Notes: generated by a model not told the origin, from the letters alone. A DNA stretch of 64,000 bases from Marinobacterium rhizophilum DSM 18822 (GCF_000378045.1 NZ_KB899093.1:1-64000); one strand, 5' to 3'. Shown: positions 9,094-18,284, numbered from the stretch's first letter. Numbers and translations: made by a program.

Positions 9094-9253
9094 TCTTCCT
9101 CCATACAAACTTATCACTGCCTGCTATTCCCGTCGATACAGAGATGTCTGTCACCGGACATGGCGGGGGTGACCGTGCCGGCTGTGCATGTCTTCCCTGC
9201 TCGCGGTATGATTCGCACCCTGATCCCTGCCAGTACACGAGTCGGTTGCTTTT

Positions 9254-9955
9254 ATGTCCTTTCTGTCTGCGCCGCTGCGTAAGCCCTTTGTTGCCCGCGG
9301 TTCGAGAGTCACCCGCTGCGAACACTGCCTGATGCCACAGGTGCGCTGCATCTGTGAATACCGCGTTAAACTTCAGGCACAGGCACGCTTCTGGTTGCTG
9401 ACACACCGCAATGAAGTTTACAAACCAACCAATACTGGCCGGCTGATTCTGGATACCATTGCCCATTCCCGTACCTTTCAGTGGAGCCGGACCGAGCCTG
9501 AGCCCGACTTGCTGGAACAGCTTGCCAGCCCGGAACTTGATCCCTATCTGGTCTTCCCGGCGGCACCGGATTATGACCAGCGCATGGTTGAGTTTGAGCC
9601 CAAAGAGGGCCGTGAGCCGGTGTTTATCATCCTCGATGGTACCTGGCGCCAGGCACGGCGAATGTTCCGTCACAGTCGTTATCTGGATCAGGTACCTGTG
9701 ATTGAACCCAGGACGCTACGGCAAACGCGCTACGATCTGCGAACTCAGGCTGAGGACCATCATCTGTGTACCTGCGAAGTGGCGGCGGCATTGCTGGAGC
9801 AGATAGGCGACACACAAAGCGCTGAGGTGCTGGATGCCTATTTCGAGGTATTCAATGAGTACTATCATGCTTCGCGCCGCAAGCGTCCCATGACTGATCT
9901 CTCGGCGCCCAAGGCGCGTCTGGCTCAAGCGCGGGCGCAAGTTTCCATTCCTTGA
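9254..9955 (+). CDS. tapT: tRNA-uridine aminocarboxypropyltransferase (DTW domain)
   Basis: DTW-domain protein of the TapT/YfiP family, which transfers the 3-amino-3-carboxypropyl group of SAM to U47 of tRNAs (acp3U47). It shows the N-terminal Cys cluster CEHCLMPQVRCIC (zinc-type), HRNEVYKPTNTGRL, and the signature LDGTWRQARRM that gives the family its name. The 233-residue length fits. No strong Shine-Dalgarno sequence is seen before the ATG. It sits upstream of ald in the same direction but is separated from it by a hairpin. Confidence 0.9.
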   Translation: MSFLSAPLRKPFVARGSRVTRCEHCLMPQVRCICEYRVKLQAQARFWLLTHRNEVYKPTNTGRLILDTIAHSRTFQWSRTEPEPDLLEQLASPELDPYLVFPAAPDYDQRMVEFEPKEGREPVFIILDGTWRQARRMFRHSRYLDQVPVIEPRTLRQTRYDLRTQAEDHHLCTCEVAAALLEQIGDTQSAEVLDAYFEVFNEYYHASRRKRPMTDLSAPKARLAQARAQVSIP

Positions 9956-10040
9956 CGGATCGGTCGCTCGCGCGTCTTGGGCAACGCCAGTGCGCCGGTG
10001 AGTTCTACCTGTGAGCGCAATTTCCTCCTAATCTACAAGC

Positions 10041-10066
10041 AGGCTGAGTTGAGATACTCAGCCTTT
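10041..10066 (+). terminator. hairpin between tapT and ald
   Basis: AGGCTGAGT and ACTCAGCCT form a perfect 9-bp stem with a 6-nt loop, followed by only three Ts. It could be the weak terminator of tapT or an attenuator in the ald leader. Confidence 0.55.
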
Positions 10067-10147
10067 GATGACAGGTGCCACATAGCAGAGAGCCCACCGG
10101 GTTTGATCTCGCAGCCGAACCAAAAAAGAACCACGGGAGTGCTGACA

Positions 10148-11257
10148 ATGCTAATCGGAGTCCCAAAAGAGATTAAGAACAACGAGTACCGCGTGGGCAT
10201 GGTTCCGGCAAGCGTGCACGAACTGACCTCACATGGTCATCAGGTACTGGTTGAAACCCAGGCGGGTGCCGGCATTGGCTTTGCCGATGATGATTATGTC
10301 GCCGCCGGCGCCACGATTGCGGCGACTGCGGCGGATGTCTTTGCCAAGGCCGAGATGGTGGTCAAGGTCAAGGAACCGCAGGCAGTGGAGCGCAAGCAAC
10401 TGCGGGCGGGACAGGTGCTGTTTACGTATCTTCATCTGGCGCCGGACCTGGCGCAGACCGATGATTTGCTGGCCAGCGGTGCCACCTGCATCGCCTACGA
10501 GACGGTGACCTCCGAGCGCGGCGGCCTGCCATTGTTGGCGCCGATGTCGGAAGTGGCAGGTCGCATGTCGATTCAGGCAGGTGCGGCCTGTCTTGAAAAG
10601 TCCCACGGTGGATGTGGCATGTTGCTTGGGGGGGTACCGGGGGTCGAGTCGGCCAAGGTGGTCATTATCGGGGGGGGCGTGGTGGGCACGAATGCGGCGC
10701 GCATGGCCATTGGCCTGGGGGCCCAGGTTGTTGTACTGGATCGATCCGTCGATGTACTGCGCCGACTGATATCCGAATTTGGCACCCAGGTACGTACTGT
10801 CCACTCGAGCAAGGCGGCAGTGGAGGAGCATGTGCTCTCGGCGGACCTGGTGATTGGGGGGGTGCTGATTCCGGGCGCAGCGGCCCCAAAACTTGTCACC
10901 GCTGCAATGGTTAGGCGCATGAAGCCGGGCTCCGCGATTGTGGATGTGGCGATTGATCAGGGTGGCTGCTTCGAAACCTCCCATGCCACAACGCATCAGA
11001 ACCCTACCTATATCGTTGATGACGTTGTGCATTACTGCGTTGCCAACATGCCGGGAGCCGTGGCGCGAACCTCCACCCTGGCACTGAATAACGCCACCTT
11101 GCCGCATATTCTGGAGTTGGCAGAACTGGGATGGGAGGAAGCGATGCGGCGGGATGTGCATCTGGCCCATGGCCTCAATATTCATGCAGGACAGGTGACC
11201 TGCAAGGAAGTTGCCGAGGCCCTAGGAAAGGATTTTGTTCCTTATGTGGCAACGTAA
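10148..11257 (+). CDS. ald: alanine dehydrogenase
   Basis: NAD-dependent L-alanine dehydrogenase (L-alanine plus NAD+ and water to pyruvate, ammonia and NADH), 369 residues, the usual length. It begins with the family start [20 protein letters not shown] and contains the lysine/histidine active-site region VKVKEPQ and FTYLHLA, then the Rossmann [13 protein letters not shown]. The C-terminal [11 protein letters not shown] is diagnostic. The ATG at 10148 is chosen because homology starts there and GGGAG precedes it; the frame is open upstream to 9977 but codes no family sequence. Likely role: alanine catabolism or ammonium assimilation. Confidence 0.97.
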   Translation: MLIGVPKEIKNNEYRVGMVPASVHELTSHGHQVLVETQAGAGIGFADDDYVAAGATIAATAADVFAKAEMVVKVKEPQAVERKQLRAGQVLFTYLHLAPDLAQTDDLLASGATCIAYETVTSERGGLPLLAPMSEVAGRMSIQAGAACLEKSHGGCGMLLGGVPGVESAKVVIIGGGVVGTNAARMAIGLGAQVVVLDRSVDVLRRLISEFGTQVRTVHSSKAAVEEHVLSADLVIGGVLIPGAAAPKLVTAAMVRRMKPGSAIVDVAIDQGGCFETSHATTHQNPTYIVDDVVHYCVANMPGAVARTSTLALNNATLPHILELAELGWEEAMRRDVHLAHGLNIHAGQVTCKEVAEALGKDFVPYVAT

Positions 11258-11279
11258 ACAATACCGCTGGTCCGAAACC

Positions 11280-11299
11280 GCCTGAACACTCGTTCGGGC
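11280..11299 (+). terminator. hairpin after ald
   Basis: GCCTGAAC, loop ACTC, GTTCGGGC form an 8-bp stem with one G-U pair, 22 nt after the ald stop. There is no T run, so it is a weak or factor-assisted terminator at best. Confidence 0.45.
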
Positions 11300-11338
11300 G
11301 CTTGCCTGCCGCTGGTCAGTGAGGGTTGCCGGCGGGGC

Positions 11339-11367
11339 TTGGCATCCGTTCGCGGTGCGCTTAAGAT
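11339..11367 (+). promoter_or_regulatory. probable sigma-70 promoter of the FMN riboswitch-ribH transcript
   Basis: TTGGCA and TAAGAT are spaced by exactly 17 nt. The predicted start is near 11374, about 30 nt before the riboswitch aptamer. Confidence 0.6.
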
Positions 11368-11403
11368 AGCGGGCTTGTTGCGAACGGTTCGCAGCAATTA
11401 TGT

Positions 11404-11569
11404 GTTCTCAGGGCGGGGTGCAAGTCCCCACCGGCGGTAAAGGCGATGCGTTGCCAAGCCCGCGAGCGCCCGGCAATGTCGGCATCCGATGGGATGATTG
11501 GCAGGCCGGGGTCAGCAGATTCGGTGCAACTCCGAAGCCGACGGTAATAGTCCGGATGAAAGAGAACGG
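11404..11569 (+). promoter_or_regulatory. FMN riboswitch (RFN element)
   Basis: All conserved parts of the RFN aptamer are visible in order: TTCTCAGGGCGGGGTGCAAG, TCCCCACCGGCGGTAA, AGCCCGCGAGCGCC, GGTCAGCAGATTCGGTG, AACTCCGAAGCCGACGG, and the closing GTCCGGATGAAAGAGAACG. The ends TTCTC and GAGAAC pair. FMN binding normally represses the downstream riboflavin gene, here ribH. Confidence 0.97.
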
Positions 11570-11577
11570 TTCCAGCG

Positions 11578-11596
11578 ACTGACGATGATCGTCAGT
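11578..11596 (+). other. hairpin in the riboswitch expression platform
   Basis: ACTGACGAT-G-ATCGTCAGT is a perfect inverted repeat 9 nt after the aptamer, inside the 145-nt spacer before ribH. There is no T run, so it is not a classical terminator. It may be part of the switching structure. Confidence 0.45.
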
Positions 11597-11713
11597 GGCA
11601 CGGATGTGTTCGAAAAGTACTGTGGCACGCTGCAAAGTGATGTCGAGGGTACGTTTTTGGATACACCCAGGTTCCGCATGCCCTGATTCTGGTGACTATC
11701 AACGAGGACAACC

Positions 11714-12211
11714 ATGAATCAGACGTACCCCCCAAAACTCAGCAATGAGACCCGCGCCCAGCGCGTTGCCTTTATTCAGGCCCAGTGGCACAGCGACATC
11801 GTCGGTCAGGCCCGAGAGGCCTTTATCGCAGAATGTGAAACCCAGGGCCTTGCCGCTTCGCAAGTGGATACCTTCACCGTGGCCGGAGCCTATGAGATTC
11901 CACTGCAGGCCAAGCTGCTTGCCAGAAGTGGCCGCTACGGTGCCATTGTTGCCGCAGGCTTCGTTGTCGATGGCGGTATTTATCGGCATGAATTTGTTGC
12001 CCAGGCCGTTATCGAAGGTCTTATGCAAGTACAGCTGGATACCGAAGTTCCGGTGCTCTCTGCCGTACTGACACCGCACCACTTCCATGAGCACGGCACG
12101 CATCAGGATTTTTTCTATCGTCATTTCAGCAGCAAGGGTACCGAAGTTGCCCAGGCCTGCCTGAGCACAATGGAAAACCTGCAGAACATCCGTTGCCTCA
12201 CTGAGCGTTAA
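11714..12211 (+). CDS. ribH: 6,7-dimethyl-8-ribityllumazine synthase, RibH2-type
   Basis: Lumazine synthase condenses 5-amino-6-ribitylaminouracil with 3,4-dihydroxy-2-butanone 4-phosphate, the penultimate riboflavin step. It shows GAYEIPLQAK and the phosphate/substrate region AAGFVVDGGIYRHEFVAQAVIEG, and the catalytic-His region LTPHHFHEH. The VVDGGIYRHEFVA pattern is that of the decameric type II enzymes (Brucella/Mesorhizobium RibH2) rather than the usual icosahedral RibH. It is 165 residues. It is the only gene behind the FMN riboswitch and is followed by a strong terminator. Confidence 0.93.
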   Translation: MNQTYPPKLSNETRAQRVAFIQAQWHSDIVGQAREAFIAECETQGLAASQVDTFTVAGAYEIPLQAKLLARSGRYGAIVAAGFVVDGGIYRHEFVAQAVIEGLMQVQLDTEVPVLSAVLTPHHFHEHGTHQDFFYRHFSSKGTEVAQACLSTMENLQNIRCLTER

Positions 12212-12238
12212 TTCCACTCACTTCCGCTGCTCGAACAG

Positions 12239-12271
12239 AGCCCGGGTTCTGATGCAGACCCCGGGCTTTTA
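12239..12271 (+). terminator. ribH intrinsic terminator
   Basis: AGCCCGGG, loop, CCCGGGCT followed by TTTT, 28 nt after the ribH stop. Confidence 0.9.
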
Positions 12272-12352
12272 TTAAGGCGCGCCAGACATGGCGCGTAGTG
12301 CCTTGGCTTGGGCCGTTCCGGTCTGGCGTGGTGGTGGCCGAATGACTTTAAT

Positions 12353-12381
12353 GCAAAAAAACAGCACCCGCAGGTGCTGAA
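12353..12381 (-). terminator. intrinsic terminator, usable on both strands
   Basis: The stem CAGCACC-CGCA-GGTGCTG is flanked by an A run on the left and AAAAAG on the right. Read on the minus strand it ends in seven Ts, so it terminates the 12437-13114 gene. Confidence 0.85.
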
Positions 12382-12436
12382 AAAGGGCTAGCTTTCGCCG
12401 GAGATGATCGGAGCGCTTGCTTTACACGTGCATGGC

Positions 12437-13114
12437 CTAAGCTACAGCGTTTCTCATCTGTTGTGCCAGCATGCGCCTTGGCCACCAGTCGCCCTGTGCC
12501 AGCAGGCGGGTGACAGCCTGCTGTTCCTGCGCGCTGCCGTGGCATGATGCGGGCGTTTTGTTACAGAACCGGGGTATCAGGTTTATCAGACGTTGGCGGC
12601 ACTCAGGGTGCCAGGCCCTGTAGTCGGAGCTGGCCCTACGGGTAATAGCATATGGAAAAACAGGTAGCTGTGGGCACAGGAAGAACAGGAGCCAAGTGGT
12701 GCAATGCAGGCGCTCCGAACTCTGGAACACCTGTGTTTGCATTTGTTCCACCAGGTGCAGGGTGAGTTGATGGCGTTCTTCATGTTCCAGCTTGTCCAGG
12801 TCGTCCCAGCGGGGTTTCAATTCTGTGCGTATAAAGCTGTCCAGCCGTGCGGCCAGTTCATCGAAGCTGGTGCCGGCGGATTCCAGCCCCTGTGTTGCCC
12901 AGAGAATGCGCAGGTAAGTCTTGTCAATCAGGGTACGGCCAGCATTGAGCCAGCCAAAACGTGCAGCCTTTTCGAGACTGCCATACATCAGTACCAACAA
13001 CGCGTTTTCGCTGCTGCGGGCATCCTGACCCGAGGTGAACGCAGGGTGAGGTTGGCGCCAGTACTGCAGTATGGTGGCGTAGGGCGCCTGAGGCGCGGGA
13101 TTCATGGCATTCAT
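12437..13114 (-). CDS. hypothetical protein, 225 aa
   Basis: A soluble, mostly helical protein with no named motif. Residues 60-75 (TLIDKTYLRILWATQGLE), 95-125 (charged, helical: RWDDLDKLEHEERHQ) and a hydrophobic LLFFLCPQLPVFPY near 140-155 are the notable stretches. It ends in an Arg/Gln-rich helix. A weak AAGAG precedes the ATG; a second in-frame ATG lies three codons on. It has its own terminator and stands alone. Confidence 0.65.
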   Translation of the reverse strand: MNAMNPAPQAPYATILQYWRQPHPAFTSGQDARSSENALLVLMYGSLEKAARFGWLNAGRTLIDKTYLRILWATQGLESAGTSFDELAARLDSFIRTELKPRWDDLDKLEHEERHQLTLHLVEQMQTQVFQSSERLHCTTWLLFFLCPQLPVFPYAITRRASSDYRAWHPECRQRLINLIPRFCNKTPASCHGSAQEQQAVTRLLAQGDWWPRRMLAQQMRNAVA

Positions 13115-13421
13115 GGCGAAGCTCTTTATGGATCACAATAATTAAGCTGTCGGCGGGACAGGAAACGGCCAAGTGTCGCAGACCGGTTAACTATAGGGGG
13201 CGGAGTCTGCGGGGCGTAGCGCCAGCATTCCTGAATAGTTGGAGCCAGCCGGTCTTGCGCGCACCCGGGCGTGGCGTTGAGGCTGTATTTATATTCTTTT
13301 AAGGGCTAAACAAGGAATATTCTATTCCATTACATGCTATAGGGTATTGCCTATACTGGCTCCACTGCCTTCGTTAGGGGGTCTGCCAGTTAGAATAGCC
13401 AAAACCGCAGGAGGCCTGAAC

Positions 13422-13595
13422 ATGAGTGCAAATCTGAGCGTACGGTTGGAATTATCCCAGCAGACTCCGAGTCAACTTGGCGTACAGCTTTTGGCTCAGG
13501 TTCGCGAGCAGCGTAATGCCCGTATGCAGTCAATGTACAAGAAGCCGTCTGAAGCTACGGTGCCCCATTGCGACTTTGTCGGCATCGCTGGATAA
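13422..13595 (+). CDS. small hypothetical protein, 57 aa
   Basis: A small ORF with a near-perfect AGGAGG 8 nt before the ATG and an intrinsic terminator just after it, which together argue for a real gene. The peptide is soluble: MSANLSVRLELSQQTPSQLG, then a helix VQLLAQVREQRNARMQSMY and a short tail with one Cys. It resembles no family I recognise. The frame is open upstream to 13347 but the ribosome binding site decides the start. Confidence 0.65.
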   Translation: MSANLSVRLELSQQTPSQLGVQLLAQVREQRNARMQSMYKKPSEATVPHCDFVGIAG

Positions 13596-13627
13596 AGATG
13601 GCAAGCCATACTGCTACCTCTCATGTT

Positions 13628-13661
13628 AAAGCCTGTTATCTCTCAGTAACGGGCTTTTTTG
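13628..13661 (+). terminator. intrinsic terminator of the 57-aa gene
   Basis: AAAGCCTGTTA, loop, TAACGGGCTTTTTT, a classical hairpin plus T run. Confidence 0.85.
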
Positions 13662-13780
13662 CGGGCGCTTTTTAACACAGAGCCGCATGGGTGCTATTGC
13701 TGCGGGCTGGGTTTCGAATGCCGAATATGGATAATGGGCTGCGTGGATTAATAGCGTCAATGGCAAGGTGGTAGTGGCTG

Positions 13781-14263
13781 ATGAGTGACAGTTTGATGTT
13801 TTGGGCGACGGTGCTGGGCCTGGTAATCATAGTGGCATTGTCCTGGTATATCGTCGTTCATGTGCGCGCACTCCGCCAGCAAAAGCGCAAGCGAGCAGAA
13901 CTGCAGCGTCAGGCGGAAAAAAAGGCGCGGGAGCAGCGCCAGTATCTGATCGACAGTATTCGGGTGATCTCCCGAGCCATGTCTGAAGATGAAAAAATGA
14001 CCCTGACCGAAGGCTGCATCCGTTTGAAGGTACTGCTGGATAACCTGATGCCGGAGCTGCATCATAATCCCGACTTCACAATCATATCGGTGCACTACGA
14101 GGCTACGCGGCACATTCCCTATCTGAAAGAGTGGAAGTCGCTGGAGCGCTCGCAGCAGCGGCGTTACAGGCACGAAATGGACCGGCTGGAGCAGGAGAAT
14201 CGGGCTGCGCTGTTGCTGGCGGCCGCCAAGCTACACGAATATCCACTCGACCGGATGCACTGA
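13781..14263 (+). CDS. DUF2489-family membrane protein
   Basis: A 160-residue protein with one N-terminal transmembrane segment (residues 7-27), a basic coiled-coil stretch (RQQKRKRAELQRQAEKKAREQ) and a soluble domain starting LIDSIRVISRAMSEDE and LTEGCIRLKVLLDNLMPEL. This pattern is that of DUF2489 proteins of gammaproteobacteria, whose function is unknown. The next gene starts 3 nt after the stop, so the two are probably co-transcribed. Confidence 0.75.
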   Translation: MSDSLMFWATVLGLVIIVALSWYIVVHVRALRQQKRKRAELQRQAEKKAREQRQYLIDSIRVISRAMSEDEKMTLTEGCIRLKVLLDNLMPELHHNPDFTIISVHYEATRHIPYLKEWKSLERSQQRRYRHEMDRLEQENRAALLLAAAKLHEYPLDRMH

Positions 14264-14266
14264 CAG

Positions 14267-14641
14267 GTGGTTTTCCTGGCGGCATTTGGCGTGACGCTGG
14301 TGCTTCTTTGTCTGATGGCCGCGGCGCTGTATTTTGGACGTGCGCCGACCTATCGCCCGTCCAGGGCCGAGGTGCTGGCCCTGCTGCAGGGTGTGCTTGA
14401 TGGCACTACAACGCGCCAGCGCTGGGATCTGTTCGTTGGCATGCCCTTGCGGCATGATCCGGAGCTCGAAGAAGTACGGTTGCGTTGCCTTGTGCTGCAC
14501 GAGGGCGACGAAAACACGCCCGCGGCCGGAGAGGGCGTCGATGGGCACCTGTTCGACCGCGCCGGCCGAAGCCGGTTGCGTGTTATTGTTGCAGACCTGC
14601 AGCAGCTGATTGCCAAGGATCCGGTGTACCGCGAATTCTGA
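14267..14641 (+). CDS. hypothetical membrane-anchored protein, 124 aa
   Basis: A GTG-initiated ORF starting 3 nt after the DUF2489 gene. It has one N-terminal transmembrane segment (MVFLAAFGVTLVLLCLMAAA) and a small soluble domain (PSRAEVLALLQGVLDGTTT, RWDLFVGMPLRHDPELEEVR). No family is recognised. Operon position suggests a common function with the DUF2489 protein. Confidence 0.6.
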   Translation: MVFLAAFGVTLVLLCLMAAALYFGRAPTYRPSRAEVLALLQGVLDGTTTRQRWDLFVGMPLRHDPELEEVRLRCLVLHEGDENTPAAGEGVDGHLFDRAGRSRLRVIVADLQQLIAKDPVYREF

Positions 14642-14668
14642 TGCCGGAGCAGCTGATTCTGCCGTGCG

Positions 14669-17323
14669 TTATACCGAATGTGTATCAGGTGGCGGAATGG
14701 GCTGTTTACTGAGCCGTTGCAGGCGCCAGAGAGATTGCCATAGCTCACGTAGTGATTTGCCCCTGTTTACACACTGGTGGAACTCGGCGGTCAGGGCCTC
14801 GAGTTCTGGCCAGTTGCAGAGCCCGCTGATGCCCAGCAACTGGTGGGCATGATGACGCATTCGGGTTGTGTCCCTGGCTAAAAAGGCCTGCTGGCAAGCA
14901 TCCAGCTGGCGCTGTATTTCCTGCTGTATTTCGGCATGACTTAGCAGGGGGGCGGCGGAGTCGTGGTCTGCAGGGGCGTGCGGTGCAGGCGTTTCGTAAA
15001 GGCGGCTGCAGTGGCGCTTCACTGCCTCGAGCAGCTTGGCTTCATTGATGGGCTTGAACATAATCTTGGTGATACCGGCATCCTGCAGTGCCTTGTGCTC
15101 TCGCGGCACCACATTCGCTGTCAGCGCGATAATGGGCAGGTTCGGGTAGGCCATGCGCAGGCGTCGGGTCGCTTCGATGCCGTCCATCTGGGGCATGTGA
15201 ACATCCATCAGGATCAGATCCGGAACCTTTTGTTTGACTTCTGCCAGTACTTCCAGCCCGCTGCTGGATTGCCTTGAGCGGATGCCGGCGCGGCCGAGCA
15301 CCTTCATGATCAGCAGGCGGTTCAATTCGTTGTCTTCGGCAATGAGCACATCAAAATCGTTGTCGACCAGTACCTCGCTGGTGGTTTTATCCTGTGCCTC
15401 GCGGGCTTTCATATTCAGCGCCCGAAGCAAATTGTGGGGGCGTACCGGCTTGTGCACGATCAGCGTGTTGTCATCCGGTTGCAGCGCGCTGATGCCGCTG
15501 GAACACAGGATAATCAGGCGCGCGCTGCAGTTCTGCCGCAGGCGTTGCAGCCGTGTCTTGAACTGCTCGGCGTTGCTGGCCGGGCTTTCCCCCCAGATCA
15601 GGCTGTCGTACTGCCTGGCCCGCTGGCAAAATTCGTCAAAGCTCAATGCGATGTCGGCCTGAATGTGCAGGCGCGACAGCAGCGTCTGGAGCGACTTGCG
15701 CATGTCCGGGTGTGGCTCGTACAACAGGATACGCGTGCTGTCGGACTGTGCTGCCGGTCGGGGCTGGGTAACGGATGTGCCGGTGGTAAAGGGGATGTCC
15801 AGGCTGATTTCGGTACCCCGGTTGAGCTCGCTGCTGAGGGTGATTTTGCCGTCCATCAGGCTGGTCAGCTTCTGGGTAATGACCAGGCCCAGGCCCGAAC
15901 CGCCGAAACGACGGGTGATTGAGGTGTCGGCCTGCGTAAAGGCCTTGAATAGCTTGTCTTTCTGGTCTTCTGCAATGCCAATGCCTGAATCCTGAACCCT
16001 GAATTTCAGCAGGCTCTGGTGCGGGCCAAGAATCTCGGCCTCCACAAATACCTGGACCTCGCCTTTTTCGGTGAACTTGATGGCGTTGGCAACCAGGTTG
16101 GTGAGGATCTGGCGCAATCGGGTTGGGTCACCCAGCACGGTATCGGGTGTCCCGGGAGCGTAGTGCAGAATGAGTTCCAGGCCCTTGTTGTGTGCCAGCG
16201 GCGCCTGCATTTCCAAAACGTCGAGTAGCAGTTCCTCAAGGTTCAGCGGTATCTTTTCGAGTTTTATGGCATCGGACTCGAGCTTGGAGAGGTCGAGTAT
16301 ATCGTCGATGATGCTGAGCAGGACCGTGGATGTCTGGTTGATGATGCGCGTGTATTCGCGCTGTTCTTCGTTGGCATCGGTGTCGTTTAGCAGGCGCGCG
16401 AACCCCAGTACCGAGGTCATGGGGGTGCGCAGTTCATGGCTCATGCGTGCCAGAAATTCATCCTTGGCACGGTTGGCGGTGTCGGCCTTGACGCGGGCCA
16501 GCTCCAGCTCGTGGTTTTTTGTCTCCAGATGGTTCAAGGTGGCGCGCAGACGCTTGGTGGTGGTCTCGACCTTGGTTTCCATCATGGCGTTGGATTCCTG
16601 GATACGCGCCGCCATGCGGTTGACGCCACGGGCAAGTGTGCGCAGTTCGCCGGTCAGGGATACTTCGGCGCGGGTATTGAGCTGGCCGTCCTGCAGGCGT
16701 TCGATAACATGACTGAGTCCCTGTATGGGTTGCGTGATGCGTTGGCCAAACCGATGGGCAATGACGGCGGTAATGCCGAAGGTGCCTATCATGAGCAACA
16801 ATCCGGTAATCAGGATGCTGCGCTGACGGGTGCGTGTCTGTTCATCTGACAGAATGACGATGACCCAGCCAATGGTATCCAGGCGATCCTGGGCATCCGG
16901 GTATTCGGGAAAGTCCTGAAAGGAGATGCCGGTGACCCTTACCGGTTGGGCAAAATACCAGTGATTGTTGTCCTGGTAGACGAAGGGCCCCTGCGGCTTT
17001 AGCTTGAGCTCGAAAGCCCGGGAGCGGGTAATCAGTTCAAACTGGCTGTTCAGGAAAGCGACGTCGGCAACATCAGGCTCCTGGCTCATGCCCTTGCCAA
17101 GATTGCGCAGTAGCTCGTGGTTGCCGAGCATGAGGCCGAACTCCGACGCGGATGCCAGCAGTCGGCTGATGGACTGGCCGCGCTCGAGCAGTGAATGCTG
17201 GGTGTCATCAATTCGGGTACTGATGAAATAGCCCCCCAGCACGAGGGCGAAGAGTACCATCGGCAGCAACGAGATCATCAGAACGCGCTGGCGGATACCG
17301 AGGGTTTTAAACTGGCGCTTCAT
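14669..17323 (-). CDS. BarA/GacS-like hybrid sensor histidine kinase
   Basis: A tripartite hybrid kinase of 884 residues: TM1 at about 13-35, a periplasmic or CHASE8-like sensor, TM2 at about 168-190, HAMP, a coiled coil, HisKA with phospho-His 296 in MSHELRTPM, and an HATPase with GIGIAEDQKDKLFKAF and GGSGLGLVI. A degenerate receiver follows (ILLYEPHPDMRKSL, with the aspartate position occupied by WGE), then a functional receiver with LMDVHMPQMDG. The C-terminal HPt has the His in HAHQLLG. Its start overlaps the stop of the upstream periplasmic binding-protein gene by 4 nt, so the binding protein probably feeds this kinase. No cognate response regulator is in the window. Confidence 0.93.
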   Translation of the reverse strand: MKRQFKTLGIRQRVLMISLLPMVLFALVLGGYFISTRIDDTQHSLLERGQSISRLLASASEFGLMLGNHELLRNLGKGMSQEPDVADVAFLNSQFELITRSRAFELKLKPQGPFVYQDNNHWYFAQPVRVTGISFQDFPEYPDAQDRLDTIGWVIVILSDEQTRTRQRSILITGLLLMIGTFGITAVIAHRFGQRITQPIQGLSHVIERLQDGQLNTRAEVSLTGELRTLARGVNRMAARIQESNAMMETKVETTTKRLRATLNHLETKNHELELARVKADTANRAKDEFLARMSHELRTPMTSVLGFARLLNDTDANEEQREYTRIINQTSTVLLSIIDDILDLSKLESDAIKLEKIPLNLEELLLDVLEMQAPLAHNKGLELILHYAPGTPDTVLGDPTRLRQILTNLVANAIKFTEKGEVQVFVEAEILGPHQSLLKFRVQDSGIGIAEDQKDKLFKAFTQADTSITRRFGGSGLGLVITQKLTSLMDGKITLSSELNRGTEISLDIPFTTGTSVTQPRPAAQSDSTRILLYEPHPDMRKSLQTLLSRLHIQADIALSFDEFCQRARQYDSLIWGESPASNAEQFKTRLQRLRQNCSARLIILCSSGISALQPDDNTLIVHKPVRPHNLLRALNMKAREAQDKTTSEVLVDNDFDVLIAEDNELNRLLIMKVLGRAGIRSRQSSSGLEVLAEVKQKVPDLILMDVHMPQMDGIEATRRLRMAYPNLPIIALTANVVPREHKALQDAGITKIMFKPINEAKLLEAVKRHCSRLYETPAPHAPADHDSAAPLLSHAEIQQEIQRQLDACQQAFLARDTTRMRHHAHQLLGISGLCNWPELEALTAEFHQCVNRGKSLRELWQSLWRLQRLSKQPIPPPDTHSV

Positions 17324-18255
17324 TCTGCACCTTCCTCCAGCCGTTGATGCAGGGCGCTGTTGTCGGGTTCAGGCAGCTCCAGGGTGCGGGCCACGATCGG
17401 ATTGCTGCTGACATTAAAATATTTCGGGTAGGCCGGTTGCGGCAATGGCTGTGACAGGTCCAGTTCGCGCAGCAGCTCTCCGGTCTGCCGGCCGATCTGG
17501 GCCGGCGTGGAATAGACGGCGGCCAGGGCACCGGCTTCGACATAGGTTTTGGAAAAACCGATGACCGGCACCTTTTGCTGCAGGGTGATGTACAGCAGCC
17601 ATTTGGCGGTCGCGCGGTTGAACAACGCGCGATCTGGCAAGGCAAGGAAGACGTCGCTTTGCTGGATAAGTGGTTTCAGTCGCTCGATCGGGTTGTCTGA
17701 ATCGTCCAGTGTGATGGACACCGGTGTCAGGTGTTCCGTCAGAGCCGTCAGGTCAAACAGACTCTTGGACTGTGAAGAAAAGGGGCCAAACATGGTACCG
17801 ATACTTTTTGCATCGGGCGCCAGGAGGCGTGCGAGACGCAACTGGCGTTGCAGCGGCTGGTCCAGATACACCGCGCTCAGGCGGCGTTGCCCGTTGCTGT
17901 AGAGTGAGGACAGGGATTGAAAGGTGGTACTCGGAATAAAGGTGCAGATCAGGTCGGCATTGCCGCTGTGTTGCAGCAGCTGTTCGCATGCTCTGGCGCC
18001 GATGGCAATATTGAGTCCCTCGTCGAGCCGCGCCTGGGATGGTGCGCTGTCTGCACTGTACAGCTGTATGGGCTGCTTGTAACTTCGCCTGATCTCGTCG
18101 GCAACGAGCTGATAGAGTGCGCTGTTTTCACTCATCAACACCAGCGGCGAGGCGGCAGCGACGGTGCCGCTGAGCAACATTAACAGCGCCAGCAACAGCT
18201 GCCCCGATCGCCAGAGGTATGGGTACCGCCTGTATGATTTATCCGATGCCTGCAT
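17320..18255 (-). CDS. periplasmic ABC-type substrate-binding protein
   Basis: A 311-residue exported protein with an N-terminal hydrophobic signal segment (LLLALLMLLSGTVAAASPLV). The body resembles the PF04392 (TrpX/YtrF-type) binding proteins: early LVLMSENSALYQLVADEI, then LLAPDAKSIGTMFGPFS, QSDVFLALPD and VPVIGFSKTYVEAGALAAVYS. It sits between a TonB-dependent receptor and a hybrid kinase with no ABC permease, so a co-sensor role is more likely than transport. The stop overlaps the kinase start (ATGA), implying coupled translation. Confidence 0.78.
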   Translation of the reverse strand: MQASDKSYRRYPYLWRSGQLLLALLMLLSGTVAAASPLVLMSENSALYQLVADEIRRSYKQPIQLYSADSAPSQARLDEGLNIAIGARACEQLLQHSGNADLICTFIPSTTFQSLSSLYSNGQRRLSAVYLDQPLQRQLRLARLLAPDAKSIGTMFGPFSSQSKSLFDLTALTEHLTPVSITLDDSDNPIERLKPLIQQSDVFLALPDRALFNRATAKWLLYITLQQKVPVIGFSKTYVEAGALAAVYSTPAQIGRQTGELLRELDLSQPLPQPAYPKYFNVSSNPIVARTLELPEPDNSALHQRLEEGAE

Positions 18256-18284
18256 TCAGCGTTTCCGTTCGCGTCGCTCGGTGA

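Noticed and set aside
8416-9117. Long minus-strand ORF (233 codons) overlapping the 8593-9093 gene
   Set aside because: No ribosome site, no motif, and composition typical of a shadow frame; the plus-strand gene is preferred though not proven.
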